Assembly (NCBI RefSeq): GCF_025370935.1
Contig: NC_133480.1
Span: 703,563-767,562 of the forward strand
Direction: 5' to 3'
Length of the DNA: 64,000 nucleotides
Origin: Choristoneura fumiferana
Lineage: Eukaryota; Arthropoda; Insecta; Lepidoptera; Tortricidae
Position numbers and translations under genes: made by a program
Part shown: positions 29,570 through 39,108 of the stretch, piece by piece
Layout: every line of letters begins with the position of its first letter
Numbering within the stretch: the stretch's first letter is position 1
Notes under the pieces: model-generated
Told to the model about the DNA's origin: nothing
The model's input: the letters and a program-made list of their open reading frames with translations, nothing else
Database searches by the model: none

Positions 29570-31216
29570 TTAACTTTCTTTACGTAGCTTACTACGGGTG
29601 CCATAACTGTCATCTTTCATACCTTCTGTTGCAATGCTAGACCTGTCAGATAGGTCACTTGTCTGGGATGTATCATCGTCAGAATCAGAACTTTGTTTAC
29701 CACTCTCGTCGTCAGAGAACCGATCAAATATTACCCATGGTTGGAGTTTGTCCACTGCCACCACGGACTTGAAAGTTCCTGATCGTTTCTTTGTGAGAGG
29801 TGTGTCTTCAACCTCATAGCGATCATGATCGAATACTTTAGTAATCCTATACGGCCCTTGGAATTTCGGCAGAAGCTTTCTGCTCTGACCTGTGGCACTG
29901 TGATGTCGTTGTACGCGCACTAAATCCCCGACTTTGTACTTTTTTGCTTCTGTCCGTCTCTTATCATATTGATGTTTTTGGTATGCCTGTTGTTTACCAA
30001 TGTGCTCACTAACTTGCTGTAAAATCGGCTCTCTATCCATTCTTTGAACTTTAACATCATCCTGGAGCGATAGACTCAGACGACTATCTGCAATTCCGGT
30101 CATTTTGATACCAAACAACACTTCGGCCGGTGTGCGTCCGATGCCTTTGTTTAGCGTGTTATTTAATGACCATTGGACTTTAGCTACATGTTCGTCCCAT
30201 TTATTTTCTGCACCATCGTTATTGGCGGCCGCTAACGCCTCTGTAATAGTTCTGTTGTACCTTTCCACTTGACCGTTAGCACGGGGCGTAGCTACAGCAT
30301 TCATTATGTGTCTAATACCAAGTTCTGACATGAATTTTTTAAAAGCCTTACTTGTAAAACTGCTACCTCGGTCTGAAATAAGTCTAGTGGGAACACTAAA
30401 GGTATAGAAACAATCTTTCAAATTAGTAATAACGTATTTTGTGTCTGTACCTTTGACAGGCTTTATCATTATAAATTTCGTGAATGCATCAATCAGAACT
30501 AGTAAAAAGGTGTTGCCTTTTGAACTGCGAACAAACGGACCAAGATGATCGATATGGACTGTGTGAAACGGGATTGGCGCTTTTGGTATAGGATTCAGAA
30601 ATCCTTCAGGTTTACCACCAGGTGCTTTATGGTAAGCACACTCTAAACAGGATCGAATATATTTTTGCGTGAATTGTTTCATGCGAGGAAACCAGTACTT
30701 TTCGGTCAATTTTTCCATAGCCTTACCCAGCCCTACATGACCTAAGTCATCGTGATTTTGTTTTACAATACGCCATCTTGCAGCTTTAGGAATGACCCAC
30801 TTATCTCCATCAGTTGTTTTTCTGTAAAGTCGCCCATTAACATAATGATAGTTTTTTTTTATATCCGATTTTTCCTGAGTAGGTTTGTCTGTTAAAATGT
30901 TAATAATTCGCTCTAACCTCGGGTCCGCCGTTTGGATAGTGGCTAGCCAATCGGTAGTATTCACCATCATGATACATGACTCATCATCATCATTACTTGT
31001 TTCGTTATTACTAACTGGATTTCGGCTCAGTGCATCAGCATGTGCCATTTTAACTCCTGGTCTGTATTCAATGTTGCAGTTAAACTCTTGTAGTTGACCC
31101 CACCATCTTGCTACTCTTGGTATTAAATCTTTTTTTTCAAAAGTAGCTCGCAGAGAGTTACAGTCAGTTACTATCTTGAACTCCATGCCTAACAGATATA
31201 CCCGAAAACGTTGCAA
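29570..31216 (-). CDS. pol: Element 2 Pol, 3' part (RNase H end, integrase)
   Basis: 548 codons counted from a TTG at 31216; the open frame extends to about 31258 with no ATG, so it depends on upstream translation. It starts in RNase H (TDCNSL, D18). The integrase zinc finger has H155, H160, C190 and C193. The catalytic triad is D223, D282 and E318 with 35 residues between the last two. A GPY/F-like module (LPKFQGPYRITKV) and an acidic Ser/Asp-rich tail follow. It joins cDNA to the target. It is offset from the upstream pol frame by one base, so integrase would not be made without a shift at 31255-31262. All integrase catalytic residues are present. Confidence 0.92.
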   Translation of the reverse strand: MQRFRVYLLGMEFKIVTDCNSLRATFEKKDLIPRVARWWGQLQEFNCNIEYRPGVKMAHADALSRNPVSNNETSNDDDESCIMMVNTTDWLATIQTADPRLERIINILTDKPTQEKSDIKKNYHYVNGRLYRKTTDGDKWVIPKAARWRIVKQNHDDLGHVGLGKAMEKLTEKYWFPRMKQFTQKYIRSCLECAYHKAPGGKPEGFLNPIPKAPIPFHTVHIDHLGPFVRSSKGNTFLLVLIDAFTKFIMIKPVKGTDTKYVITNLKDCFYTFSVPTRLISDRGSSFTSKAFKKFMSELGIRHIMNAVATPRANGQVERYNRTITEALAAANNDGAENKWDEHVAKVQWSLNNTLNKGIGRTPAEVLFGIKMTGIADSRLSLSLQDDVKVQRMDREPILQQVSEHIGKQQAYQKHQYDKRRTEAKKYKVGDLVRVQRHHSATGQSRKLLPKFQGPYRITKVFDHDRYEVEDTPLTKKRSGTFKSVVAVDKLQPWVIFDRFSDDESGKQSSDSDDDTSQTSDLSDRSSIATEGMKDDSYGTRSKLRKES

Positions 31217-31239
31217 TGCATTGATGACTGCTAGGGTCT

Positions 31240-33402
31240 CTAAATCATAAGAGCTAATTTTTGCTCATCACAAGTAGTCTGCCGGCTGAAATAGGCAACG
31301 GCGTTGAAGGCTCCATGTTTATCTTTCTGAAGCAGTATTGCCCCTATTCCAAATCTACACGCATCTGTGTGCAGTTCAGTTTCAGCTCTTGGATTGTACA
31401 AGGCCATCGTTGGTCTTTGCGTCAGTTCTTCTTTTAATCGTGTAAAAGCTGCTTCTTGATCTTCAGACCAACTGAACACAGAATCCTTTTTTAGCAGTTG
31501 AGTAAGTGGTCTTGCTATTATTGAGAAGTTTTTAACGAACCTTCGAAAAAAACTTGCTAGACCAATAAATTGTCTGACGTTTTGTTGAGTCTTTGGACGA
31601 GGAAAGTTAGTAACTGCGTCTGTTTTCTTAGCACCAGGCTTGATTCCTTGTTCGGATAATTCAAAGCCCAGAAAATCTACTATTGTCATAAAAAAATTAC
31701 ATTTTGATAATTTCAATGTCAACCCAGCGTGTTTTAATAATTCTAGTACAGTCGTCAATTTTTGTAAGCCTTCTTCTATAGTTTTCGAAGGTATTATAAT
31801 GTCATCCATATATGCCATTGCAGTTCCAAATCGCGCTTTACCCAACATTTTATTGATCAACCTCTGGAATACCGCTGGGGCATTAGCTAGCCCAAACGGC
31901 ATTCTATTAAATTCGAACTGACCTTCTGGGGTAACGAAAGCCGTTTTGTGTTTATCTTCTTCTCTAATCGGTACTTGGTAGTATCCTGAGGCTAAATCAA
32001 GCGTTGTGAAATACTTGAACCCTGACAAATTGTCTAGCTGATCTTCTATGCGAGGAAGAGGATAATGTTCCTTTGTCGTTTTCTTATTTAGCGCTCGATA
32101 ATCAATACACAAGCGCTTGTCACCTGTTTTTTTTTTTACGATTATGATTGGACTTGCAAATTGTGAACTGGACTCGCGTACAATACCTGCTGACATTAGC
32201 TCATCAATCATTTGACGAGCTGTGTTTTTTTCATCAAATGATAGACGATAAGGTCTATACACAACCGGTTTACTATCTGTTAAATTAATAGCCATCTCTT
32301 CAAATTTTGAACATCCTAATTCTTGCAAATTAAATGCAAAGCAGCTTCGATATGTGTTTAATACCGTTAAGAGTTTATCAATTTCAGTTTGACTAAGACT
32401 CAGATCTATAGTTACTTGTTTGCTGGTTATAGTACTAACATCTTGGTTTTTTTGTTTAGTGGCATTCTGAGGTTCTAGTGATTCTATTCCAAGAACATTT
32501 GGTTCAGTATACTTAGCTTGGTGTTCGGTTAAATATCCCCTTGCCACAGTATCACCACAACTAAGGCGCAACATACTCCCCAGGACAGTTTTTAAAACAA
32601 TTTGTCCTTTACCCTTATCAAAACGGTAAAGTCCTCTAAAAGCAAAATATTCTTTTTTTGGTTCTAGTCGAGCCCCTCCTTCAACATATAAATCACCATT
32701 AAATGAGGGTTCTGTTTGTACATCAACAACAGTAAGTCCATTAATGATTGTGTCCTTACTGATTCTTATAACAAATTTAGCAGTTTGTTCCTCACTATTT
32801 TGGGTAATTTTTAATTCTTCAGCAGTTTTTACAATAACTATATGGTTTTTTTCTGTATATGTGTGCCCAATCAATAAGGGGTAATTAGGTAAATATTTGT
32901 CAGGAATTACTATGACTTCAGTTAATGCACTAATACCATCAATAATTATTTGAACATCACAGAGACCAAGAGGTGTTACGGATGCATTACCAAATCCAAC
33001 CAGCGATTCCTGGTAATATTTATTCCAGTTGCCAAAAATTTCTCGGGCCTCTGTTTCTCTTATTAATGTTTTTCTACTGCCTAAATCTATAAAACAGTTT
33101 AAAGTGATACCATTAACCATTGCCTTTTTATAATATTTTGAATCCTCATTGTTGGTTGTAATTTTCATAACTGATTTAGTCAAATTCGAACCTCCATTAT
33201 CAGCAGATGTATTTGTAGAATTAACACTATTATTAGATTTTTCTTTTTGATAACAATCACCAACCAAGTGACCCAGCTTGTTACACTTTTCACACCGCTT
33301 TACAGGAAACGGGCATTTGGGACTATAATGGCCTAACTGACCACAGTTATAGCACTTTACATTATTTATTTTAGGTTTGTACTCTTTTTTTTGTGTCCTG
33401 AA
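31240..33402 (-). CDS. pol: Element 2 Pol, 5' part (zinc knuckles, protease, RT, start of RNase H)
   Basis: The frame opens at 33402 just after a TAG and has no initiating ATG, so it is reached by a -1 shift from gag. It first encodes two CCHC zinc knuckles (CYNCGQLGHYSPKC and CEKCNKLGHLVGDC), normally part of Gag. Numbering from 33267: the protease motif is DLG at 61-63 rather than DTG or DSG. Reverse transcriptase has D424 (TLDLASGYY) and YMDD at 486-489. RNase H begins with D635 and E668. The frame ends in a stop at 31240 inside RNase H, where one base seems to be missing compared with the continuing frame downstream. Everything up to that point is uninterrupted. Confidence 0.92.
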   Translation of the reverse strand, partial: FRTQKKEYKPKINNVKCYNCGQLGHYSPKCPFPVKRCEKCNKLGHLVGDCYQKEKSNNSVNSTNTSADNGGSNLTKSVMKITTNNEDSKYYKKAMVNGITLNCFIDLGSRKTLIRETEAREIFGNWNKYYQESLVGFGNASVTPLGLCDVQIIIDGISALTEVIVIPDKYLPNYPLLIGHTYTEKNHIVIVKTAEELKITQNSEEQTAKFVIRISKDTIINGLTVVDVQTEPSFNGDLYVEGGARLEPKKEYFAFRGLYRFDKGKGQIVLKTVLGSMLRLSCGDTVARGYLTEHQAKYTEPNVLGIESLEPQNATKQKNQDVSTITSKQVTIDLSLSQTEIDKLLTVLNTYRSCFAFNLQELGCSKFEEMAINLTDSKPVVYRPYRLSFDEKNTARQMIDELMSAGIVRESSSQFASPIIIVKKKTGDKRLCIDYRALNKKTTKEHYPLPRIEDQLDNLSGFKYFTTLDLASGYYQVPIREEDKHKTAFVTPEGQFEFNRMPFGLANAPAVFQRLINKMLGKARFGTAMAYMDDIIIPSKTIEEGLQKLTTVLELLKHAGLTLKLSKCNFFMTIVDFLGFELSEQGIKPGAKKTDAVTNFPRPKTQQNVRQFIGLASFFRRFVKNFSIIARPLTQLLKKDSVFSWSEDQEAAFTRLKEELTQRPTMALYNPRAETELHTDACRFGIGAILLQKDKHGAFNAVAYFSRQTTCDEQKLALMI

Positions 33403-34712
33403 CTATTAATATTAGTATTACTGGTCAATCGCCCCTCTGGACGTTCATCTACACGTTTTGTTCTAGTATTACGCAAGAATGCTAACAATTTATTAGGATC
33501 GTCATACTGAGCTGCCTCAGCGCTTACTCTGACCGCTCTGTCATCAATACCTAGTATGATGCAATCAGCTGCATCTTGCCCACTTATTCTACATCTATTT
33601 AACAACACCATTTTTTCATAAAAATACTCCTCTAGGGAATCACCAAACTTAGCCCGCTTTGCTAACATTTCTGTTAAAACTAGACCATAATTTTCATGAC
33701 AGGGAAATGCAGCTAATAATTTTTCCTGCCATTCTGACCAAGTAAATAATATAGACGGTAAACTTTCATACCACATTTTGGCCATCCCAGTCAGTTTATT
33801 TGTAGCAAAGTGTGTGGTCTGTTGTTCCGTCCATCCATGAATAGCTGCACATTCATTTACTTTTCTTAACCACACCGGCATACTTTGGTTTCTTAAGGAT
33901 GGATTAAACTCTGGTACAGGATTCATGGATGTCAAAAATTTATTACTATTGTTGTTATTACTTTGACTAAACGCAGAAGAGAACACATTAACCAGTCTAT
34001 TAACACAAATATTGTCACTGTTATTGTTTTCTTCAGCTAATGAAGGTGCACCAACAATTTTAATATTACTGTCAGACTCACCCACTTTCTGTTGAACCCA
34101 CCGACAACAAGGATCACACATATTTGGCATGCATTTCCTGTGGTGTCCTCTCGCACTGCTTGTCTCTTTGACATCTACCTGGCCGACTCTGTTGCTAGGA
34201 GGTTGCTCTCTACGAGAACGCGATCCACAGGTTCCATCCGACGAATGCCTCTCGCACCTACTGCGCCGTCCCGCAGATGAGCGTTCCGTGCGCCGACCAC
34301 GAAGTGCATCCGGTGATTGTTCAGCCCGCCAAGTCTGCCCGCCACCTGAAGAACGTTGCGATCGCCGATCTCGTCCATCTCGCGAGATCTTCTCTCGCCG
34401 TCTGTGCTCTCCTTGAGAACGCTCCAAATGTCTACCGCGAACGCTCTTCGGAGATGAGCAGCTACGCCCACAACGTCTGCCGTCTGATGAACCGCCCTTC
34501 TGTTGTCCGTGGCCCCCTTTTGGAGTGCGCAACAGTCTACGACTAGAACACCCACTTTCATGAACGCGCGAACGCGAGCGGTCGCGACCAGAAACGCGGT
34601 TTGCACTTAACAAGCGTTTACGACTACGATGCCGACCTCTTTTAGCGTCACTTTTAGGTTCAAACACAAAACTTGGTTCTACAGGAGTATATCCACGACT
34701 ATCTGTACTCAT
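33366..34712 (-). CDS. gag: Element 2 Gag with Arg/Ser-rich N-terminus
   Basis: 448 residues from an ATG at 34712, only 34 bases after the 5' LTR. Residues about 20-180 are dominated by Arg, Ser and Gly with many RS and SR pairs, unusual for Gag and reminiscent of splicing-factor RS domains. A Cys cluster (CMPNMCDPCC) follows near 195. The C-terminal half is a conventional capsid region: MPVWLRKVNECAAIHGW, MAKMWYESLPS and SLEEYFYEKMVLLNRC. It ends without zinc knuckles, which lie in the next frame. The N-terminal coding DNA is markedly more GC-rich than the rest of the element. Confidence 0.9.
   Translation of the reverse strand: MSTDSRGYTPVEPSFVFEPKSDAKRGRHRSRKRLLSANRVSGRDRSRSRVHESGCSSRRLLRTPKGGHGQQKGGSSDGRRCGRSCSSPKSVRGRHLERSQGEHRRREKISRDGRDRRSQRSSGGGQTWRAEQSPDALRGRRTERSSAGRRSRCERHSSDGTCGSRSRREQPPSNRVGQVDVKETSSARGHHRKCMPNMCDPCCRWVQQKVGESDSNIKIVGAPSLAEENNNSDNICVNRLVNVFSSAFSQSNNNNSNKFLTSMNPVPEFNPSLRNQSMPVWLRKVNECAAIHGWTEQQTTHFATNKLTGMAKMWYESLPSILFTWSEWQEKLLAAFPCHENYGLVLTEMLAKRAKFGDSLEEYFYEKMVLLNRCRISGQDAADCIILGIDDRAVRVSAEAAQYDDPNKLLAFLRNTRTKRVDERPEGRLTSNTNINSSGHKKKSTNLK
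33384..33390 (-). promoter_or_regulatory. Candidate -1 ribosomal frameshift site (A AAA AAG)
   Basis: In gag frame the minus strand reads CAC AAA AAA AAG, giving the heptamer A AAA AAG in correct phase for -1 slippage. It lies inside the short window between the pol-frame TAG (33403-33405) and the gag stop (33366-33368). A one-base homopolymer indel in a formerly single frame is the alternative. Confidence 0.7.
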
Positions 34713-34746
34713 CTTGAACTTTGGGGAAAACGACCCACTTCTGAAT

Positions 34747-35020
34747 TAAAAGAAATTATCCAAATAAGAGGTCCAACTAATACTGTTAAAAATAAACTGC
34801 CTTTAATAGGTTTAAAACACTGTATTTACTTGTTTTCACGTTAAAAACAACAAGATAAAAAATGTGCGCGCCGAATCTCAGAACAACTGTCAAATGTGAA
34901 AATTTCGTTCGAAAACTATATACGAATTCCGTTTAGGAATCTGAATTTGAGCGTTTTTTTTTGCTATAATTAAACATTTTTGTTTACTACAAGGAAAACT
35001 ACAAATAATTATTTCTAACA
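34747..35020 (-). repeat. Element 2 5' LTR
   Basis: 274 bp, matching the 3' LTR. It should hold the promoter. No TATA box at a convincing place. Confidence 0.94.
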
Positions 35021-35024
35021 GTAG

Positions 35025-35874
35025 GGTCAAACCCAATAACTCGATCTAATAATTCGGAAAAACTTCGAATTTTATCTTCTACATGTAGTGTTAGTTTTTC
35101 AACAGTCAATTATTTTGACTTATCGATTCTGTCAACGCACTCCTTTAGATTACATGTATAACTATCTCAGAGTCATTTAAAGTAAACAAATGACTGCGTT
35201 ACTTTATTTCTAATTTGGCAGGAAATCGTGTAAATGATACAATCCTTTAACACATAAAAAACACGAAACGATTAAAAAAATGACACCCAACAAGTTATTA
35301 TGTTTGATTCACTGATGTTATCCGATAAATACCTAGAATGTGAGGCCATTAAAAGCGAATATTAACTGGTTTTTATACTATTAATAAATTTACTATACTG
35401 TTTGTGTAAACATTTAGATACAGTAATAAAGAAAAACACAACGCAAGTTTAAATTATAACAGGTATCACTAAAACCGGCCAAGAGCGTGTCGGAAGCGCC
35501 CGAAATGGGTTCTTACGCACACATTGACGCATGTACAGACGTCGTCGTGCTTATGTAGGTAGATTCAAGAACTCGTATTTTGTACGAGCGTCAGTTAAGG
35601 TAGCATCTCGATGTTGGCGACTGCAACCTGCTACCGCGATCTTCTACGCATTGGCCATCCGGTCGATTATTATTAAAACATAGGCATGGACCTACTTGTA
35701 GCTTAACACGAACACGGCCGGTATCCCCCCCCCCTTATCCCCTCCCACCAGGAGGCTTTCAGGCTTGACATCTATTAGCTTCGCACCTTGTCTTATTTTC
35801 TGTGGAACGTAGACCTAATTGGAATCTAAATTGTATTTTTTACAAGCTTTCATTTAACTTGGCCTTTTTATTTT
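35025..35874. other. Non-coding stretch
   Basis: 35460-35530 contains CCAAGAGCGTGTCGG, a scrap of repeat G. 35720-35760 has a C-rich run. No gene. Confidence 0.4.
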
Positions 35875-35930
35875 TTTGCTTAGTTTGGGACTAGGTCAAT
35901 TGGTGTCAAGTGTCCCATGAAATTTATTTA
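35875..35930 (+). repeat. SINE S 3'-end fragment
   Basis: GGGACTAGGTCAATTGGTGT matches, in the sense direction, the 3' part of the SINE at 55478-55732. Confidence 0.6.
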
Positions 35931-35939
35931 AATGAACTA

Positions 35940-36200
35940 AAAGAATTTCCTTGCTCACCCGCGACCTTACGATAGCTAAGCTTATGCAAAATATGCGCCA
36001 TCATGCAGTTCCTCCACCTCCACACTGTAAGAACACACACAAATCACACAAACCCACTGATGTATCACAAACCCATCTATCACCACCACCACACTACACT
36101 GACGCGTTTCGAACTCACCCAGAGGTCATCTTCAGAGTGACACAACCGTACACCATGCTACCAGTTGTTAGACTAACGAACCACAACCACCGTTTTAACT
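35940..36200 (-). repeat. Family X terminal repeat with hammerhead-like core
   Basis: On the minus strand 36094-36145 reads CACT, CTGAAGATGA, a short stem, CGAAACGCGTC and AGTG. CACT/AGTG would form stem I. The rest is the standard family X sequence with an internal duplication of ACAAACCCA(T/C). Confidence 0.6.
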
Positions 36201-36785
36201 TGTCACTGTAACTCCCCAAGTACCCACATACGTTTTATGAAACAAAACAAAACTACCCACAAATTATTAATAATTTTTTAACCGTCCTTCAAAACTACCT
36301 TGATTTTTATTTATTTACTGTCAAGGCATGTTTTATTAACTACCATTGCTGAAATTAGATCCAAGCCGTAGCAAGGGAGATGAAACTTCCCTTGCTACGG
36401 CTTAACTTGTTTTGATTTGATTCAATAAATGAAATTTATTTATTTTATTTATTTATTGTTTACCTCGTTTTTTGTTTGAGTCAAATCTTGCAAGTTAATT
36501 TTGAACCACCTCTAGTGGTAGGATTGACTTGAAATTTGGTATACATATAGTAGAAGATCCGTTTAAGAGCGACCTTCCGTTATATTAAATTTAATATGTT
36601 AATAAATATATTACAAGTGGGTTGCCTAAAAAAATCGTGAGCAAAGTAAAATAAATAAATAAATAAAACTACAACCGTTATGCAAATTCGAACCAGATTT
36701 TTTGCAGCTAGGTAACCCTATACCATTATGTTTGCAGTGAAATAGCGCTTCTGCGATAATATGATTAATTTACTATACAAATGAT
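36201..36785. other. Non-coding stretch with a short perfect hairpin
   Basis: 36363-36403 is a 16-bp perfect stem (AAGCCGTAGCAAGGGA) with a 9-base loop GATGAAACT. The rest is AT-rich with TTTA and AAAT units. No gene. Confidence 0.5.
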
Positions 36786-37065
36786 ATCCGCAGTAGAACT
36801 AAGGTTACCGACATAGCCCGAAGAATTGCAAAACTGAAGTGGCAGTGGGCGGGGCAGATTGCTCGCAGGACTGATGGCCGATAGGAGGTTCTCGAATGGC
36901 GTCCGCGGACCGGGAGACGAGCTGTCGGTAGGCCTCCAACAAGATGGAGCGACGACCTGGTTAAGATTGCGGGATCGCGTTGGATGCGGAAAGCACAAGA
37001 TCGGTCTGAATGGATAGCCTTGGGGGAGGCCTATGCCCAGCAGTGGACGTCTTTCGTCATGATGA
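36786..37065 (+). pseudogene. RTE reverse transcriptase C-terminal fragment
   Basis: The plus strand encodes TKVTDIARRIAKLKWQWAG, then a stop within the DGR segment, then VLEWRPRTGRRAVGRPPTRW, DDLVKIAGSRWMRKAQDRS and GEAYAQQWTSF. Same C-terminus as 27125-27358, with one in-frame stop near 36881. 5'-truncated, followed by a short ATGATGAC remnant of the tail. Confidence 0.8.
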
Positions 37066-37439
37066 CTATAAAAATAGTCATCCCAACGCTTATAAAAAAA
37101 ATTATTTATAGGCTTCATACTTGCGATTTGGTATTAAAATTTATTCGTGAAATTCATGAGTATAGGTATGAACTGAACAAAAAGTTATTAATTTTTTTAT
37201 TATACTTTGGACAGGATTGTTTTAATCAACCCACTTGCAATATATTAATTAACATATTTAACATGATATAAAATAAGTTTCATCCATTAACTAGTTCGGT
37301 GAAGGTCGTTTTACACTCGGATCTTAGACATGTTAGTTGGGTGACAGTCAGCGAAAAAGCTCGTATTAAAAATGATTTCTAACAAAAACGTATTATATTA
37401 TAAAAATGCATTTTTTCCTTAGGGTTCCGTACCCCAAAT
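37066..37439. other. Non-coding stretch
   Basis: AT-rich, nothing recognisable. Confidence 0.3.
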
Positions 37440-37700
37440 TTACAGGTGGTAGGACCTAGTGCAAGGTCCACCCGGATTGCTACCACCATCTTGCTCGCTA
37501 ATCCTGCCGTGAAGCAGCAGTGCTTGCACTGTTGTGTTTCAGCGTGGAGAGTAAGACAGCCGATGAAATTACTGGTACTTGAGGTATCCCATCTTAGGCC
37601 TCTAGGTTGGCAACGCATCTGCAATACCCCAGCATCTGCTACCCCAATAATGCTGTATCAAAAGACCCACTTGTTTGTTTGCCATATAGTCGAATAAAAA
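37440..37700 (-). repeat. Repeat family P, copy 3
   Basis: Reverse complement of 50880-51165 and 12285-12540 (AATCCTGCCGTGAAGCAGC, CTAGGTTGGCAACGC), ending in an A-rich tail at 37697-37713. Confidence 0.7.
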
Positions 37701-38254
37701 ATAAAAAATAAATGAAACTAACGGAACCCTTCTAAAATCACTTTGTTATCTATCCATCTGTCTGTCAAGACCCTATTTCTCAGGAGCGCGTGAAGGTATC
37801 CAGCTAAAATTAATACCAAATACTCAGGTCCAAGAAAAAACATTTAAAAGTCTCTACCTACTACGTCTCACGAAGGCCCTTTGTACCACTGGGGTTCCAT
37901 AGGACGACAACACACACACACCTACTACATCGTATCATGCCATGATCGTTATAGGATATACGTCGTATCGTAGTGTCATATTTTTCGATACAATATATTT
38001 TTCACTTCTCATTATTTTGAAAAGTCGCTGAACTAATGTTGTTAATTTTGACGAGTATGATCTATGTTTTAATTATTTGCTTATATTAGGCCACACCCGG
38101 TATACGTTAATGTGTCTACTCCAATAATTATCCGTGATAGACTTTTATATCCTTTAAAAACGAACACATGTTTATTAACGGTTTTTAAAGAAAATAAAAG
38201 TTAGTTAGTGTTAGGTATTTTGCGAAGGATCAATGAACTTTTAACAATTTACTG
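37701..38254. other. Non-coding stretch
   Basis: No gene or named repeat. Confidence 0.3.
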
Positions 38255-38535
38255 CCCGCGATATTACGATAGCTACAAATCAACGCACGTAAAAAGAGCT
38301 CTGGCGATATACCTGCGCAGTGAGCGAAATACGGACCAAATTGGCGGCGGAGTAATGGGGGACGCGGGAGGGGTGTAGGAGCGCGCGCGCGGCCGTCACG
38401 CCATTGGCTTGTTAGTTGACAGATGCGCAAACGTATCCCCTCCACTAGCCACCCAGAGCTCTTTTTACGTTCGTTCGTTGACTTGTACGTCTATGCAACA
38501 AATGTATCGATCCAGTTCCTCCGCCTCCACTAATC
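38255..38535. mobile_element. Family X fragment carrying a nested TIR element
   Basis: The family X start (CGCGATATTACGATAGCT) and end (CAGTTCCTCCGCCTCCAC) flank an element with inverted repeats ACGTAAAAAGAGCTCTGG (38287-38304) and its exact complement (38453-38470). Inverted similarity continues outward through TCAACG. The interior is GC-rich. Nested MITE about 184-220 bp. Confidence 0.65.
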
Positions 38536-38672
38536 CTCAAAGTTAAGTTAAATAGTAATGTGAATAAGCTAAGTTCTAATCGGGAGGTACCTATCGGGTG
38601 TAGTGTAAACATTTAAAATCGTAAAATTTCAATGGCTAAGGCACTTGTCTCACCACCGGCGAGGAAGTGTTT
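38536..38672. other. Non-coding stretch
   Basis: Nothing recognisable. Confidence 0.3.
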
Positions 38673-39108
38673 ATCGAAAATAAAATCTGAGACATGGATG
38701 CACAGAATAACCAGAAAAAGAGACCAGCGCTGGGAATCGAACCCAGGTCCTCAGCATTCCGTGCTGCGTGCTATAACCATTTCTCCTATGCACACATATC
38801 TCAGGTTGCTTTTTTCTACGCTACTTAAGCAGCAGCACTATAAAAAAGCAACCTGAGATTATGTGTGCATAGGAGAAATTTTTCTCTAGACTCCTGTCCA
38901 GCGGTGGTGTAGGGGTTATAGCACGCAGCACGGAATACTGAGGACCTAGGTTTGATTCCTGGCGCTGGTCTCCTTTTCTGGTTTTTCTGTGCATCCATTA
39001 TCCATGTCTCAGTTTTTATTTTCGATATGGTCTTACGGGATGACCGTAAAAGTAACAAATTTGGAGTTGAAATAAAAAATACAAAAAGACTCCAAAAACC
39101 AATCATAG
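38673..39108. mobile_element. Two composite T elements head to head (copies 5 and 6)
   Basis: 38673-38835 is a minus-strand copy and 38838-39108 a plus-strand copy, each with the GGTTCGATTCC-type B box (the plus copy has GGTTTGATTCC). They meet in an inverted repeat around AGCAGCACTATAAAAAAGC. The left copy lacks part of the A-box block. Open frames on both strands reflect the repeat. Confidence 0.7.

Larger units (their letters stand above)
28385..35020 (-). mobile_element. Element 2: Ty3/gypsy LTR retrotransposon, nearly intact
   Basis: 6,636 bp on the minus strand with 274-bp LTRs (28385-28658, 34747-35020) that appear identical, and a 4-bp target duplication GTAG (28381-28384, 35021-35024). 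In element sense: gag, slippery run, pol with zinc knuckles, protease, RT, RNase H, integrase and a GPY/F-like tail, then a repeat-filled 3' region. No envelope. One extra frame break lies in RNase H. No standard primer-binding site is evident after the 5' LTR (ATTCAGAAGTGGGTCG), and the 3' LTR is not preceded by a clean purine run. RT phrases place it in Ty3/gypsy, distinct from mag. The insertion is very recent. Confidence 0.95.
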
